From the NCBI RefSeq assembly GCF_023954335.1, contig NZ_JAMLIE010000001.1:1488001-1552000 (forward strand): a stretch of 64,000 nt of DNA. The letters are read 5' to 3'. The notes beneath the pieces are model-generated. The model made no database searches, was not told where the DNA came from, and saw nothing but the letters and a program-made list of their open reading frames with translations. Shown in pieces: positions 47,435 through 58,825 of the stretch (position 1 is its first letter; the number at the start of each line of letters is the position of its first letter). Position numbers and translations under genes: made by a program. This stretch comes from Aquamicrobium sp. (GTDB lineage Bacteria > Pseudomonadota > Alphaproteobacteria > Rhizobiales > Rhizobiaceae).

Positions 47435-48418
47435 ATGGTTGCCTTCATCCTGCGACGGCTTTTCCAGTCATTCATCGTGATGCTGGTGGTCGCGCTCATT
47501 TCCTTCATGCTGTTCCGCTATGTCGGCGACCCGGTCGCCAGCCTGGTCGGGCAGGACACGCGCCTTCACGAGATCGAGGAGCTGCGCCAGCGGCTCGGCC
47601 TCAACGATCCGTTCTACATCCAGTTCGCCCGCTTCATCGGCAACGCCTTGCAGGGCGAGTTCGGCATCTCCTACCGCCTCCAGCAGCCGGTGACGGAGCT
47701 GATCGTCAGCCGCCTGCCGGCGACCATCGAGCTCGCCTTCGCCTCGGCGCTGATCGCGCTGGTCTTCGGCGTCGTGCTCGGCGTCTTCACCGCGCTGAAG
47801 CCGGGAAGCTTCGCCTCGGGCGCCATCATGACGCTGTCGCTGATCGGCGTGTCGCTGCCGACCTTCCTCATCGGCATCGGGCTGATCTACATCTTCGCCG
47901 TCGAGCTGCAATGGCTGCCGTCGTTCGGCCGCGGCCAGGTGACGGAGCTCGGCTGGTGGCGAACGGGCCTCCTGACCGAGTCCGGCCGCCGCTCGCTGAT
48001 CCTGCCGGCGATCACGCTGTCGCTGTTCCAGCTCACGCTCATCATGCGCCTCGTGCGCGCCGAGATGCTCGAGGTGCTGCGGCAGGACTACATCCGCTTC
48101 GCCCGCGCCCGCGGGCTGTCCAAGCGGGCGATCAATTTCGGCCACGCGCTGAAGAACACGATGGTGCCCGTCATCACCATCACCGGCCTCCAGCTCGGCT
48201 CGGTCATCGCCTTCTCGATCGTCACCGAGACCGTGTTCCAGTGGCCGGGCGTCGGCTCGCTGTTCATCAATTCCGTGCAGGTCGTCGACGTGCCGGTGAT
48301 GGCCGCCTACCTGATGTTCATCGCCTTCGTCTTCGTCGTCATCAACCTGATCGTCGACATCCTCTATTACGCTGTCGATCCGCGCCTTCGCGTGCACGGC
48401 ATCGGCGGGGGGAAATAG
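47435..48418 (+). CDS. ABC transporter permease, DppB type
   Basis: A 327-residue inner-membrane protein. VAFILRRLFQSFIVMLVVALISFMLFRYVGDPV at the N-terminus is typical of the DppB/OppB family. About six helices follow, with the EAA-type loop YIRFARARGLSKRAINFGHALKNTM. ATG at 47435 with GGGGAAGAAG ahead. Pairs with the DppC-type permease 2 bases downstream. Confidence 0.93.
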   Translation: MVAFILRRLFQSFIVMLVVALISFMLFRYVGDPVASLVGQDTRLHEIEELRQRLGLNDPFYIQFARFIGNALQGEFGISYRLQQPVTELIVSRLPATIELAFASALIALVFGVVLGVFTALKPGSFASGAIMTLSLIGVSLPTFLIGIGLIYIFAVELQWLPSFGRGQVTELGWWRTGLLTESGRRSLILPAITLSLFQLTLIMRLVRAEMLEVLRQDYIRFARARGLSKRAINFGHALKNTMVPVITITGLQLGSVIAFSIVTETVFQWPGVGSLFINSVQVVDVPVMAAYLMFIAFVFVVINLIVDILYYAVDPRLRVHGIGGGK

Positions 48419-48420
48419 CC

Positions 48421-49379
48421 ATGAGCTCCGCCCACACCACACCCCCCGTGGCTGCCGTCGCGCCGCCGCGCTCCTTCCTCCGCCGCGCCTGGGATTCGGA
48501 CGTCTTCTTCTCGTTCCGGCGCTCGCCCGTCACCATCGTCGCGGCCATCGTGACGATCGTCATGGTGCTGGCGGCGCTGCTGGCGCCGTGGATCGCGCCC
48601 TACGACCCGTTCAACCCGGCGAGCCTCAACCTGATGGACGGCTTCACCCCGCCGATGTCGACCTCGATGGCCGGCAACTACTTCCTGCTCGGCTCCGACC
48701 ACCAGGGGCGGGACGTGCTGTCCACCATCCTCTACGGCAGCCGCGTCTCGCTGTTCGTCGGCCTTTCGGCGACGCTGTTCGCCATCGTGCTCGGCGTCGC
48801 GCTCGGGCTGACGGCCGGCTATCGCGGCGGCATGACGGATTCGGTCATCATGCGCATCGCCGACATCCAGCTCTCCTTCCCCGCGATCCTGATCGCGCTG
48901 CTGATCTTCGGCATCGCCCGCGGCCTCATCCCGCCGAGCCGGCACGAGAGCATGGCGATCTGGGTGCTGATCGTCGCCATCGGCCTCTCCAACTGGGCGC
49001 AGTTCGCGCGCACCGTGCGCGGCGCGACCATGGTCGAGCGGCAGAAGGACTACGTCTCTGCCGCGCGCATCATGGGCGTCCACCCGCTGCGCATCCTCGT
49101 GCGCCACATCCTGCCCAACGTGCTCGGGCCGGTGCTGGTCATCGGCACCATCGGCCTCGCGCTGGCCATCATCGAGGAGGCGACGCTGTCCTTCCTCGGC
49201 GTCGGCGTGCCGCCGACCCAGCCCTCGCTCGGAACGCTGATCCGCATCGGCCAGCAGTTCCTGTTCTCCGGCGAATGGTGGATCCTGTTCTTCCCCGCCG
49301 TCACGCTCATCCTGCTCGCGCTCGCCGTCAACCTGCTCGGCGACTGGCTGCGCGACGCCCTGAACCCGAGGCTGCGCTG

Positions 49380-49380
<1 letters not shown>
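48421..49380 (+). CDS. ABC transporter permease, DppC type
   Basis: A 319-residue permease. N-terminal tail then a first helix VTIVAAIVTIVMVLAALLAPWIAPYDPFNP, typical of OppC/DppC proteins. The EAA loop is YVSAARIMGVHPLRILVRHILPNVL. It starts 2 bases after the DppB-type stop and its TGA overlaps the ATG of the ATPase gene. Confidence 0.93.
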
Positions 49381-51014
<1,634 letters not shown>

Positions 51015-51031
51015 GCGTCGAGGGGAAGGCG

Positions 51032-51595
51032 ATGGACAGGATCGAGGCTGGCTGGGTCGATGAGGTTCTGAACTTCTGGTTCGGGGAACTGACCTACGAG
51101 GACTGGTTCGGCGGCGGACCGGAGCTGGACGAGAAGGTGCGCGCGCGCTTCCTCGGCCTCTACGAGAAGTTGAAGGCCGGCTTCGACGAGCGCAGGATCG
51201 ACGACGCGCGCATGGCGCTCGCTGCCATCATCGTCTTCGACCAGTTCCCGCGCAACATGTTCAGGAGCAGCGCCGCCGCTTTCGCCACCGACGACACAGC
51301 CGCCGGCATCGCCCGGATCGCCGTCGAGCGCGGCTGGGACCGCGCCGGCCCGGAGGCTGCGCGACCGTTCTTCTACATGCCGTTCATGCACTCGGAAATC
51401 CTCGCCGACCAGGAGCGCTGCGTCGACCTTTTCCGTGCCATCGGCGAGGGGGACGGGCTGAAATTCGCCATCGAGCACCGCGACATAGTGGCCCGCTTCG
51501 GCCGCTTCCCGCACAGGAACCGGGCGCTGGGGCGCGAAAGCTCGCCGGAGGAGCTGGAATTCATGAAGGAGCATGCCGGCTACGGCCAGTCGTGA
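51032..51595 (+). CDS. DUF924 family protein
   Basis: A 187-residue soluble helical protein of the DUF924 family. Signature: VLNFWFGELTYEDWFGGGPELDEKVRARF at the start, then IIVFDQFPRNMFRSSAAAF and FYMPFMHSE. Function unknown. I start at ATG 51032 with AGGGGAAGG ahead. A GTG at 51011, overlapping the ATPase stop, is an alternative adding 7 residues. Likely the last gene of the transporter operon by position only. Confidence 0.82.
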   Translation: MDRIEAGWVDEVLNFWFGELTYEDWFGGGPELDEKVRARFLGLYEKLKAGFDERRIDDARMALAAIIVFDQFPRNMFRSSAAAFATDDTAAGIARIAVERGWDRAGPEAARPFFYMPFMHSEILADQERCVDLFRAIGEGDGLKFAIEHRDIVARFGRFPHRNRALGRESSPEELEFMKEHAGYGQS

Positions 51596-51703
51596 CCGGG
51601 CCCGGCCGCTTGCGCCCGGCCGGCCGCCGCCATAGATGAAACAGACGTAACCGACCCGGCACGAAAAAGCGGCGCTGTCGGGCGCACCGAGGGAGGCATC
51701 ATC

Positions 51704-53398
51704 TTGACCAAGTCCAAAGACAAATCAGCGCCCGCCGCAGCAAAGCCGTGGCTCGCCAGCTATCCGGACGTCGTGAAGCCCGAGATCGGGCCGATCGAGG
51801 ACGCCTCGCTCGGCGACATGATGATGAAGGCCTGCGCGCAGTTCTCGACGCGCCCCGCCTTCACCTCCATGGGCAAGAGCCTGACCTTCGCCCAGCTCGA
51901 GGAAGCCTCGACGCATGTGGCGGCGTGGCTCCAGTCGAAGGGCCTGAAGAAGGGCGCGCGCGTCGCCATCATGATGCCGAACGTGCTGCAATACCCGGTG
52001 GCGCTGATGGCGATCCTGCGCGCCGGCTGCATCGTCGTCAACGTCAACCCGCTCTACACGCCGCGCGAGCTGGAGCACCAGCTCAAGGATTCGGGCGCGG
52101 AAGCCATCTTCATCCTCGAGAACTTCGCCACCACGCTCCAGACCGTGGTGAAGAATACCGAGGTCAAGCACATCGTCGTCGCCGCCATGGGCGACATGCT
52201 CGGGCTGAAGGGCCACATCGTCAACCTGGTGGTGCGCCGGGTCAAGAAGATGGTGCCGGCCTGGTCGCTGCCGGGCCACGTCCCGTTCAAGCAGGTGCTG
52301 AGCGAGGGCCGCTCGAAGAGCTTCGCCAAGGTCGATGTCGGGCAGGACGACGTCGCTTTCCTGCAATATACCGGCGGCACGACCGGCGTTTCCAAGGGCG
52401 CGACCCTTCTCCACCGCAACATCCTCGCCAATGTGCAGCAGACGGAACTCTGGCTCGAAAGCGCCTACACGAAGCGCCCGCGCCCGGAGCGGCAGACCTT
52501 CGTGTGCCCGCTGCCGCTCTACCACATCTACGCGCTGACGGTGAACGCGTTCATGGGCATGCGGCTCGGCGCCGAGAACCTGCTGATCGCCAATCCGCGC
52601 GACATCCCGGCCTTCGTCAAGGAACTTGGGAAGTACCAGATCAACGTCTTCCCCGGTTTGAACACGCTGTTCAACGCGCTGCTCAACAACGAGGATTTCC
52701 AGAAGCTCGACTTCAAGCCGCTGTTCCTGACCTTCGGCGGCGGCATGGCTGTGCAGCGCGCCGTGGCCGACCGCTGGCAGAAGCTGACCGGCATCGTCAT
52801 CTCGGAAGGCTACGGCCTGTCGGAAACCTCGCCGGTGGTGACGACCAACCGCTTCGATGCGACGGAATTCTCCGGCACCATCGGCCTGCCGATCCCCTCT
52901 ACCGAAATCGTCATCCGCGACGAGGACGGCAAGGACGTGTCCCTCGGCGAGGTCGGCGAGATCTGCATCCGCGGGCCGCAGGTGATGGCCGGCTACTGGA
53001 ACCGCCCCGACGAGACCGCCAAGGTGATGACCGCCGACGGCTACTTCAAGTCGGGCGACATGGGCTTCATGGACGACAAGGGCTACGTCAAGATCGTCGA
53101 CCGCAAGAAGGACATGATCCTCGTCTCCGGCTTCAACGTCTATCCGAACGAGATCGAGGACGTCATCGCCATGCATCCGGGCGTACTGGAGGTGGCGGCC
53201 GTCGGCGTGCCGGACGAGAAGTCGGGCGAGGTGCCGAAGGTGTTCGTGGTCAAGAAGGACCCGAACCTGACGGAAAAGGAGGTCATCGACTTCTGCCGCG
53301 ACAAGCTGACCGCCTACAAGCGCCCCAAGCATGTCGAGTTCCGCACCGAGCTGCCGAAGACCAATGTCGGCAAGATCCTGCGGCGCGAGCTGCGCTGA
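51704..53398 (+). CDS. fadD: Long-chain fatty-acid-CoA ligase
   Basis: A 564-residue acyl-CoA synthetase activating fatty acids for beta-oxidation or lipid synthesis. Motifs: LQYTGGTTGVSKGATLLHRN (ATP/AMP loop), EGYGLSETSPVV, GYFKSGDMGFMDDKGYVKIVDRKKD, and the C-terminal lysine in KTNVGKILRREL. Starts at a TTG (51704) with GGGAGG 8-9 bases ahead; no nearby ATG fits better. Alone between the transporter operon and a convergent gene. Confidence 0.93.
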   Translation: MTKSKDKSAPAAAKPWLASYPDVVKPEIGPIEDASLGDMMMKACAQFSTRPAFTSMGKSLTFAQLEEASTHVAAWLQSKGLKKGARVAIMMPNVLQYPVALMAILRAGCIVVNVNPLYTPRELEHQLKDSGAEAIFILENFATTLQTVVKNTEVKHIVVAAMGDMLGLKGHIVNLVVRRVKKMVPAWSLPGHVPFKQVLSEGRSKSFAKVDVGQDDVAFLQYTGGTTGVSKGATLLHRNILANVQQTELWLESAYTKRPRPERQTFVCPLPLYHIYALTVNAFMGMRLGAENLLIANPRDIPAFVKELGKYQINVFPGLNTLFNALLNNEDFQKLDFKPLFLTFGGGMAVQRAVADRWQKLTGIVISEGYGLSETSPVVTTNRFDATEFSGTIGLPIPSTEIVIRDEDGKDVSLGEVGEICIRGPQVMAGYWNRPDETAKVMTADGYFKSGDMGFMDDKGYVKIVDRKKDMILVSGFNVYPNEIEDVIAMHPGVLEVAAVGVPDEKSGEVPKVFVVKKDPNLTEKEVIDFCRDKLTAYKRPKHVEFRTELPKTNVGKILRRELR

Positions 53399-53428
53399 GC
53401 GCGAAAAGCCAGTTCGAACCTGATCCGG

Positions 53429-53458
53429 CCCGCCGTCGAAAAGACGGCGGGTCTTTCA
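53429..53458 (+). terminator. Rho-independent terminator of fadD
   Basis: CCCGCCGTC - GAAAA - GACGGCGGG followed by TCTTTC, 30 bases after the fadD stop. A 9-base perfect stem. The weak T-run makes it a fair, not certain, terminator. Confidence 0.6.
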
Positions 53459-54610
53459 TTCCGGCGGCAGGACGGGCCAGGCGTCGACGATGCGCCCTTG
53501 CGACAGGATGCGGATCGGGCCGAACTGCTGCAACACCGCCTCGCTCTGCGTCGGGCGCAGGAAGGCGAAGTCGTCGGGGCGGATCGCGGCGTCGCCGGGC
53601 AAGGCGAGGAACTGCTGGTTGCTCGAACGGCCGAACGCGCCGCTCTCCTTCATCCCGGCCGGATGGACCGGGTTCGCCATCCACTTGCCGCCATAGAGGT
53701 AAAGCCCGCGCCGGGGCAGGAGGCCGAGCGCCTGCGCGAAGCGCGAGCGGCGGTCGAGGCCGGGCAGCTCCGCCTCCACCACCTTCAGCACCGGCGCGGC
53801 GATGAAGATCGCGGGCCGGAGCGCGGCAAGGCTCGGCACGTCGAAATCCGACGGCTTGACGAAGGCCGAGCCCATCGCCACCTCGTTCGCGCCGAGATCG
53901 CCGCCGTAGAGCAGCGCCGTGCTGCTGCCGCCGAGATTGACGATGCGCCGCCGCTCCTCGCCGAGCAGCGCCAGATAGCGCCGGAAGAGGGCGAGACTCT
54001 TGCGCCGCGCGCCGTCCGGCCCGCCGAGCCAGCCCGGTATGTGGCCGATATGCGCCTCGTAGGCCATCATCCCTTCGCAGGCGAGACGGGGATGCCGATC
54101 CAGCGCCGCCAGCGCCTCGGCCAGTGCATCGGGCGTCGGAAAGCCGCCGCGATGGAGGCCGATGTCGACCTCGAAGCAGAAACGGAGCGTCTGCCCGCGC
54201 GCCGCGGCGACCGCGCCATACTGCGCCAGCCGCTCGGGCGTGTCGATCAGCCAGACGATGCGCTGCGCGGCGGATTCCGGCAGCTCGTCCAGCATCGAGG
54301 CGGCGAGCGCGGCCGGCATCGGCTTGCCGAACAGCAGCTCGGCGTCGGGGAAGGCGGCGAGCATCGCCCGCGCCACCGGCGCGTGGAACGTCATGATCCG
54401 GCGCGTATCGAAAGCCGCCGTGATGCGCGCTACGAGCTTCGGGCAGGGCAGCGACTTGTCGACGACGCGCAGCGCGAGGCCGGGCGCGAGCGCCGCCCTG
54501 ACCGTCGCGATATTGGCGTCGAGCAGGTCGAGGTCGAGCACGAGGCATGGCTGGTGGATGCCCGCCGCCTTGAGCGCCGCGTCGGCCTGCCGGAACCAGT
54601 CGCCGTTCAT
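53456..54610 (-). CDS. Fold-type III PLP enzyme, D-threonine aldolase/DSD1-like
   Basis: A 384-residue alanine-racemase-like barrel protein of the DSD1/D-threonine aldolase group, which cleave D-beta-hydroxy amino acids. PLP lysine K52 in RVVDKSLPCP. The C-terminal metal-binding part resembles DSD1 domain: GGSSTALLYGG, and LYGGKWMANPV near the end. It is in an operon, its ATG overlapping the upstream oxidase TGA (ATGA). Substrate unknown. Confidence 0.85.
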   Translation of the reverse strand: MNGDWFRQADAALKAAGIHQPCLVLDLDLLDANIATVRAALAPGLALRVVDKSLPCPKLVARITAAFDTRRIMTFHAPVARAMLAAFPDAELLFGKPMPAALAASMLDELPESAAQRIVWLIDTPERLAQYGAVAAARGQTLRFCFEVDIGLHRGGFPTPDALAEALAALDRHPRLACEGMMAYEAHIGHIPGWLGGPDGARRKSLALFRRYLALLGEERRRIVNLGGSSTALLYGGDLGANEVAMGSAFVKPSDFDVPSLAALRPAIFIAAPVLKVVEAELPGLDRRSRFAQALGLLPRRGLYLYGGKWMANPVHPAGMKESGAFGRSSNQQFLALPGDAAIRPDDFAFLRPTQSEAVLQQFGPIRILSQGRIVDAWPVLPPE

Positions 54611-55902
54611 CGCTCCACTCCCAGAAGCCGCGCCATATAGGGCGAGACGAAGCGGTTGTCGGGGTCGAGATCACGGCGCACCGCCATCGCGTCGCGAAAG
54701 CGCGGGTAGAGCCCTGCCAGCTCCTTCGCGGTCAGGCTGTGCATCTTGCCCCAGTGCGGCCGTCCGCCATGGCGGCGGAATATCTCCTCCATCGCGGCGA
54801 AATAGGGCCGGTGGTCGAGGCCTGCCGTGTGGTGGACGGCGATGGAGGCGCTCGGCCGACGGTAGAACGGGCTGAGCCAGGCCTCGTCGGCGGCGACGGT
54901 GCGCACCTCGATCGGGAAATAGATGCCGGGAAAGCGCGTCTCCAGCCGCTCGATCACCTCGGCCAGCGCCTTCGGCGCCTCCTCGATCGGCAGGTGATAC
55001 TCCATCTCGTTGAAGCGGACATTGCGCTGCGAGGGATAGACGGCGAGCCAATCCGCGACATAGTCCTCGCGCGCGGCCGAGGCCACGGCCCGCTTCAGCA
55101 GCGCGCGCCGCAGCGGCGGCAGCCAGCCGGTGAAGCGCTGGACGCGCCCGAGCAGGACGACGGCCGCGTCGTCCTCGTCCGGCGGGCGCGGCGTCGACGC
55201 ACTGTCGGTCAGGTCCGAGGTGATGAACAGCGCCATGCGCGAGAACGGGATGTAGAAGAACTCGGCCGAGCGGTGTGCGCTCATCCGCGCCGGGAAGTCG
55301 TCGATCAGCGCGCGGATCGGCAGCGACGTGCGGCGGCGGTGCAGCCGGTAGGGCGCGACGTTGCGGATCGTCACCTCGGTCACCATGCCGAACGCGCCGA
55401 GGCCGGGGCAGACGGCAAGGAGGTCGTCGGCGTTCTTGGTCACCGAGAAGTCGCGGACCTTACCGGCGCCGTCGACCAGCGTCAGGGCCTCGACGCCGGT
55501 GTGGTAGGCCCCGAGCGCGGCACCCGAGCCGTGGGTGGCCGTGGCCAGCGCGCCGCCGAACGCCTGCCGGTCGATGTCGCCCATGTTCGGGAAAGCCTGG
55601 CCGACCGCGTGCATCGCGCGCGCCAGCTCGCCGAGCTTCGTTCCCGCGCCGACGCGGGCGGTCATCGCCGCGGGATCGTGGTCGATCAGCCCGGCGAAGC
55701 GGTCGAGCGAGACCAGCGCGCCGTCGTTCTGCACCAGCGGCGTGAAGGAATGGGAGGTTCCCACGGCCCGCAGCGGGCCGGGCGCTGTGCGGATGGCGTC
55801 GCCGAGCGCGCCGATGTCTCCGGGCGCGAGGCGCGCCGCCGGCCGCGCCGTGAGAAGCCCCGACCAGTTCGTCCAGTCGTCGTGCCGCTCGCCGTCCGTC
55901 AT
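54607..55902 (-). CDS. FAD-dependent sugar-1,4-lactone oxidase family protein
   Basis: A 431-residue D-arabinono-lactone/gulonolactone oxidase-like flavoprotein. The FAD site is LRAVGTSHSFTPL, with His at the position that covalently holds FAD in relatives, then VGAGTKLGELARAMHAVGQAFPNMGD and GGALATATHGSG. The C-terminal ALO domain ends with RPHWGKMHS. Between an AraC regulator (1-base overlap) and the PLP enzyme (4-base overlap), so coexpressed with both. Cytoplasmic by lack of signal peptide. Confidence 0.87.
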   Translation of the reverse strand: MTDGERHDDWTNWSGLLTARPAARLAPGDIGALGDAIRTAPGPLRAVGTSHSFTPLVQNDGALVSLDRFAGLIDHDPAAMTARVGAGTKLGELARAMHAVGQAFPNMGDIDRQAFGGALATATHGSGAALGAYHTGVEALTLVDGAGKVRDFSVTKNADDLLAVCPGLGAFGMVTEVTIRNVAPYRLHRRRTSLPIRALIDDFPARMSAHRSAEFFYIPFSRMALFITSDLTDSASTPRPPDEDDAAVVLLGRVQRFTGWLPPLRRALLKRAVASAAREDYVADWLAVYPSQRNVRFNEMEYHLPIEEAPKALAEVIERLETRFPGIYFPIEVRTVAADEAWLSPFYRRPSASIAVHHTAGLDHRPYFAAMEEIFRRHGGRPHWGKMHSLTAKELAGLYPRFRDAMAVRRDLDPDNRFVSPYMARLLGVER

Positions 55903-56969
55903 CAGGCTTCCTCCGCTTCCGGCGCCCGCCCGCCCGCGATTGCCGGCATGCCCGCCTCGACATGCCTGCGCCACGACAGCGGCGTCATGCCGTCCTTCCA
56001 GCCTTTGAAGGCGTTGGTGAAGCAGGTCGGATCGGCATAACCGAGCCGCCCCGCGATCTCGCCTATCGAAAGCTCCGTCATCGACAACAGTTCCTCGGCG
56101 AGCGCAAGGCGCACCTCGTCCCGGATCGCGGAAAAGGTCGTGCCCTCGTCGTCGAGCCGCCGGCGCAGCGTGCGCGGCGTCAGGCACAGATCCGAGGCGA
56201 CGGTCTCCATGTCCGGCATATGCGCCGATTCGCGCAGCAGCCGCTCCCTGATCCTGAGCGCGAGGCCTGAGCGCATGCGCCGCCTTTCCAGAAGCAGTCG
56301 GCACTGCTCCTCGGCGGCCTGGCGGGCGATGGCGTTGGCCTGCGGCAGGAGCTGCAGCAGGCCGGCATTGCACAGCCGGATCACCGAGCGCGGCGCGCCG
56401 AATTGCGGGCGCAAGCCGAGAAGCGCCGCGTAGCGCGCCTCGTTCGCCGGCGGCGGGAAGGCGAAGGCGATGCCGCGCAGCAGCGGAAGATGCGGGCAAA
56501 GATCGCGCTGGATGCGCACCAGCGCGCCGATGTCGCGCTCGACCACGAAGCGCCTCAAATCCGGCGGCAGGCTGCCGTCGTCAATGGTGATCGTCGTTTC
56601 CGCGTCGTCGCGGGCGACGAGGAAATCGGTGAAGGCGAAGGTCAGGTTGAAGTAGCGCAGCGCGATCTCGAGCGCACTGAGCGCGTTGGGGCTGGCGGCC
56701 ATGGCGAGGCCGAGCATGCCGAACGCGGTGAAGTGATAGCGCAGGCCCGCCTCGACGCCGAGCGCCGGCACCTTGCCGAGCGCGCCGACGAGGTTGCGCA
56801 CCATCTTCAGCTCCTGTTCGGGCGCGACCAGCGCTGACGCGTCCTCGAGGTCGCGCTCGTAGACGCCCGTCCCGGCGAGGCAGGCGCGCGGCGAAAGCCC
56901 GTGGGCCGCACCAAGCTCGGCCATGATGCGCATGCTGGCCACGCCGCGCTCGCAGTCGCGTGCCGCCAT
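55902..56969 (-). CDS. AraC-family transcription regulator (OruR-like)
   Basis: A 355-residue regulator. The N-terminal ~220 residues match the Arabinose_bd-type AraC sensor domain, with VAPEQELKMVRNLVGAL and GLLQLLPQANAIARQ. The C-terminal HTH pair is LTPRTLRRRLDDEGTTFSAIRDEVRL and IGEIAGRLGYADPTCFTNAFKGW. Start ATG 56969 after GGGGGACGGGGG; a TTG at 56984 is possible. Its operon with lactone oxidase and PLP enzyme suggests it controls them, and perhaps the divergent aldehyde dehydrogenase pair 396 bases away. Confidence 0.88.
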   Translation of the reverse strand: MAARDCERGVASMRIMAELGAAHGLSPRACLAGTGVYERDLEDASALVAPEQELKMVRNLVGALGKVPALGVEAGLRYHFTAFGMLGLAMAASPNALSALEIALRYFNLTFAFTDFLVARDDAETTITIDDGSLPPDLRRFVVERDIGALVRIQRDLCPHLPLLRGIAFAFPPPANEARYAALLGLRPQFGAPRSVIRLCNAGLLQLLPQANAIARQAAEEQCRLLLERRRMRSGLALRIRERLLRESAHMPDMETVASDLCLTPRTLRRRLDDEGTTFSAIRDEVRLALAEELLSMTELSIGEIAGRLGYADPTCFTNAFKGWKDGMTPLSWRRHVEAGMPAIAGGRAPEAEEA

Positions 56970-57066
56970 CCCCCGTCCCCCCAAAGCGCCCCCTTGGCGA
57001 ATGTCCCCGAAATTCAGTTTTTTGTCTTCTTCTAATATGCCAGCCGCCGGGCGCGGCCGCTAGCCT

Positions 57067-57291
57067 CTATCGGTCGGCCTTGAAGGGAGAATCGAACGCG
57101 AGGGGGGCCAAGCCTTCGGATCGCCCATGAGGCTGCGCGCTGCCGCGGGACAGGTTGGCGTTCGCCGCTCCGCCGTCCCGAGGCGGCGCCCGCCCATGCC
57201 CGGCGAGCCTGAGCGCCGGGGTGGGCGGCTTGCGGCCCGGCGTTTCCCACAGGGCGGCTCCCTCCTTGCACAGTCGGCAGACGGTCGCCAT
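57067..57291 (-). CDS. Possible small hypothetical protein
   Basis: A 74-residue frame in the 395-base divergent gap between araC (start 56969) and the aldehyde dehydrogenase (start 57365). It begins MATVCRLCKEGAALWETPG and does not lie opposite any convincing gene. GC-rich codons fit the genome. It has no recognisable domain or obvious ribosome site. May be a real small protein, or an accident of GC-rich DNA. The rest of the gap, near 57020-57060, has a T-rich patch next to the regulator. Confidence 0.25.
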   Translation of the reverse strand: MATVCRLCKEGAALWETPGRKPPTPALRLAGHGRAPPRDGGAANANLSRGSAQPHGRSEGLAPLAFDSPFKADR

Positions 57292-57364
57292 CTTCCGTCA
57301 ATTCGGGCAGACTGTACCCGACACGGCCGGCCCGCCGGGCGCTCCCACCGGAAGGAACGACACG

Positions 57365-58789
57365 ATGGAAAACACCCCGTCCGCGACCATCGCCGCGCGC
57401 TTCGAGGCGCAGCGGCAGGCCTTCCTGAAGGAGCCGAACCCGACCTGGGAGGCGCGGCTGTCACGGCTCGACCGGCTGCTGGCGCTGACCGACGCCAACG
57501 AGGCGGCGGTCGTCGCCGCCATCGATGCCGACTTTTCCGGCCGCGCCGCGCAGGAGACGCGGCTCGCCGAGATGTTCGTCGTGCGCGCCGGCATCCGCCA
57601 CGCGAAGTCGCATCTGCGGCGCTGGATGCGGGTGAAGCGCGCGCCGACGGGCCTCCACTTCCGCCCCGGCTACAACCGGCTGATGCCGCAGCCGCTCGGC
57701 GTCGTCGGCGTCGTCTCGCCGTGGAACTATCCGTTCCAGCTGGCGCTCGCGCCGGCGCTCGCCGCGCTCGCCGCCGGCAACCGGGTGATGATCAAGCCGT
57801 CGGAGCTGACGCCCGCCTTCTCGGCGCTGCTCGAACGGCTCATTGCCGGTGCGTTCGACCCGGACGAGGTCTGCGTCGTCACCGGCGACGCCGAGACCGG
57901 CAAGGCGTTCACCGCGCTGCCCTTCGACCATCTGATCTTCACCGGCTCCACCGCGGTCGGCCGCGCTGTCGCGCAGGCGGCGGCGGCCAATTTGACGCCG
58001 GTGACGCTGGAGCTCGGCGGCAAGTCGCCGGCGATCTTCGATCCGTCCTGCGACGTCGACGTTTCCGTCGAGCGTCTCGCCTTCGGCAAGCTCCTGAACG
58101 CCGGGCAGACCTGCATTGCGCCCGATTACCTGATGGTGCCGAAGGGGCAGGCCGAGGCCGTGGCCGGCAAGTTCTCGACCGCGGTCGCGAAGATGTATCC
58201 CTCGCTTGTCGACAATCCCGACTACACCGCGATCATCAGCCAGCGCCACCGCGCCCGGCTTGTCGAGCTGGTCGACGAGGCGCGCGCGGCGGGCGCGCGG
58301 GTCATCGAGATCAACCCGGCGAACGAGCGCTTCGAGAGCAACGAGACGCGCAAGCTCGCGCCCACGATCGTCATCGACCCGCCGGCGGACACCCGGCTGA
58401 TGCGCGAGGAGATCTTCGGTCCGGTGCTGCCGATCCTCGAATATGACGGCATGGACGAGGCGATCGCCCGCGTGCGCGCCGGCGACCATCCGCTGGCGCT
58501 CTACTGGTTCGGCACGGACCGGGGAGCCCGGGAGCGCGTGCTCGGCGAGACGCTGTCCGGCGGCGTCACCGTCAACGATTGCCTGTGGCATATCGGGCAG
58601 GAGGACCAGCCCTTCGGCGGCGTCGGCGCCAGCGGCATGGGCGCCTATCACGGCGAATGGGGCTTCAACACCTTCTCGAAGCTCAAGCCGGTCTTTTACC
58701 AGTCGCGGCTCAACGGCATAGTCCTGTTCAGGCCGCCCTACGGCCAGGCCTTCGAGCGCATCCTCGGGCTGCTGAAGCGCGTGACCTGA
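57365..58789 (+). CDS. Aldehyde dehydrogenase (coniferyl-aldehyde-dehydrogenase-like)
   Basis: A 474-residue NAD(P)-dependent aldehyde dehydrogenase of the CalB/class 3 type. Motifs: VVSPWNYPFQLALAPALAAL, IFTGSTAVGRAVAQ, catalytic Glu in LELGGKSP, and the catalytic Cys C250 in NAGQTCIAPDY. ATG at 57365, with GGAAGG about 8-10 bases ahead. It is 36 bases ahead of a GMC oxidoreductase. Together they could oxidise an alcohol to aldehyde to acid. Confidence 0.9.
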   Translation: MENTPSATIAARFEAQRQAFLKEPNPTWEARLSRLDRLLALTDANEAAVVAAIDADFSGRAAQETRLAEMFVVRAGIRHAKSHLRRWMRVKRAPTGLHFRPGYNRLMPQPLGVVGVVSPWNYPFQLALAPALAALAAGNRVMIKPSELTPAFSALLERLIAGAFDPDEVCVVTGDAETGKAFTALPFDHLIFTGSTAVGRAVAQAAAANLTPVTLELGGKSPAIFDPSCDVDVSVERLAFGKLLNAGQTCIAPDYLMVPKGQAEAVAGKFSTAVAKMYPSLVDNPDYTAIISQRHRARLVELVDEARAAGARVIEINPANERFESNETRKLAPTIVIDPPADTRLMREEIFGPVLPILEYDGMDEAIARVRAGDHPLALYWFGTDRGARERVLGETLSGGVTVNDCLWHIGQEDQPFGGVGASGMGAYHGEWGFNTFSKLKPVFYQSRLNGIVLFRPPYGQAFERILGLLKRVT

Positions 58790-58825
58790 CGTTTCGACAA
58801 TGGGGGCAATAAGGGGGAGGGGAAG

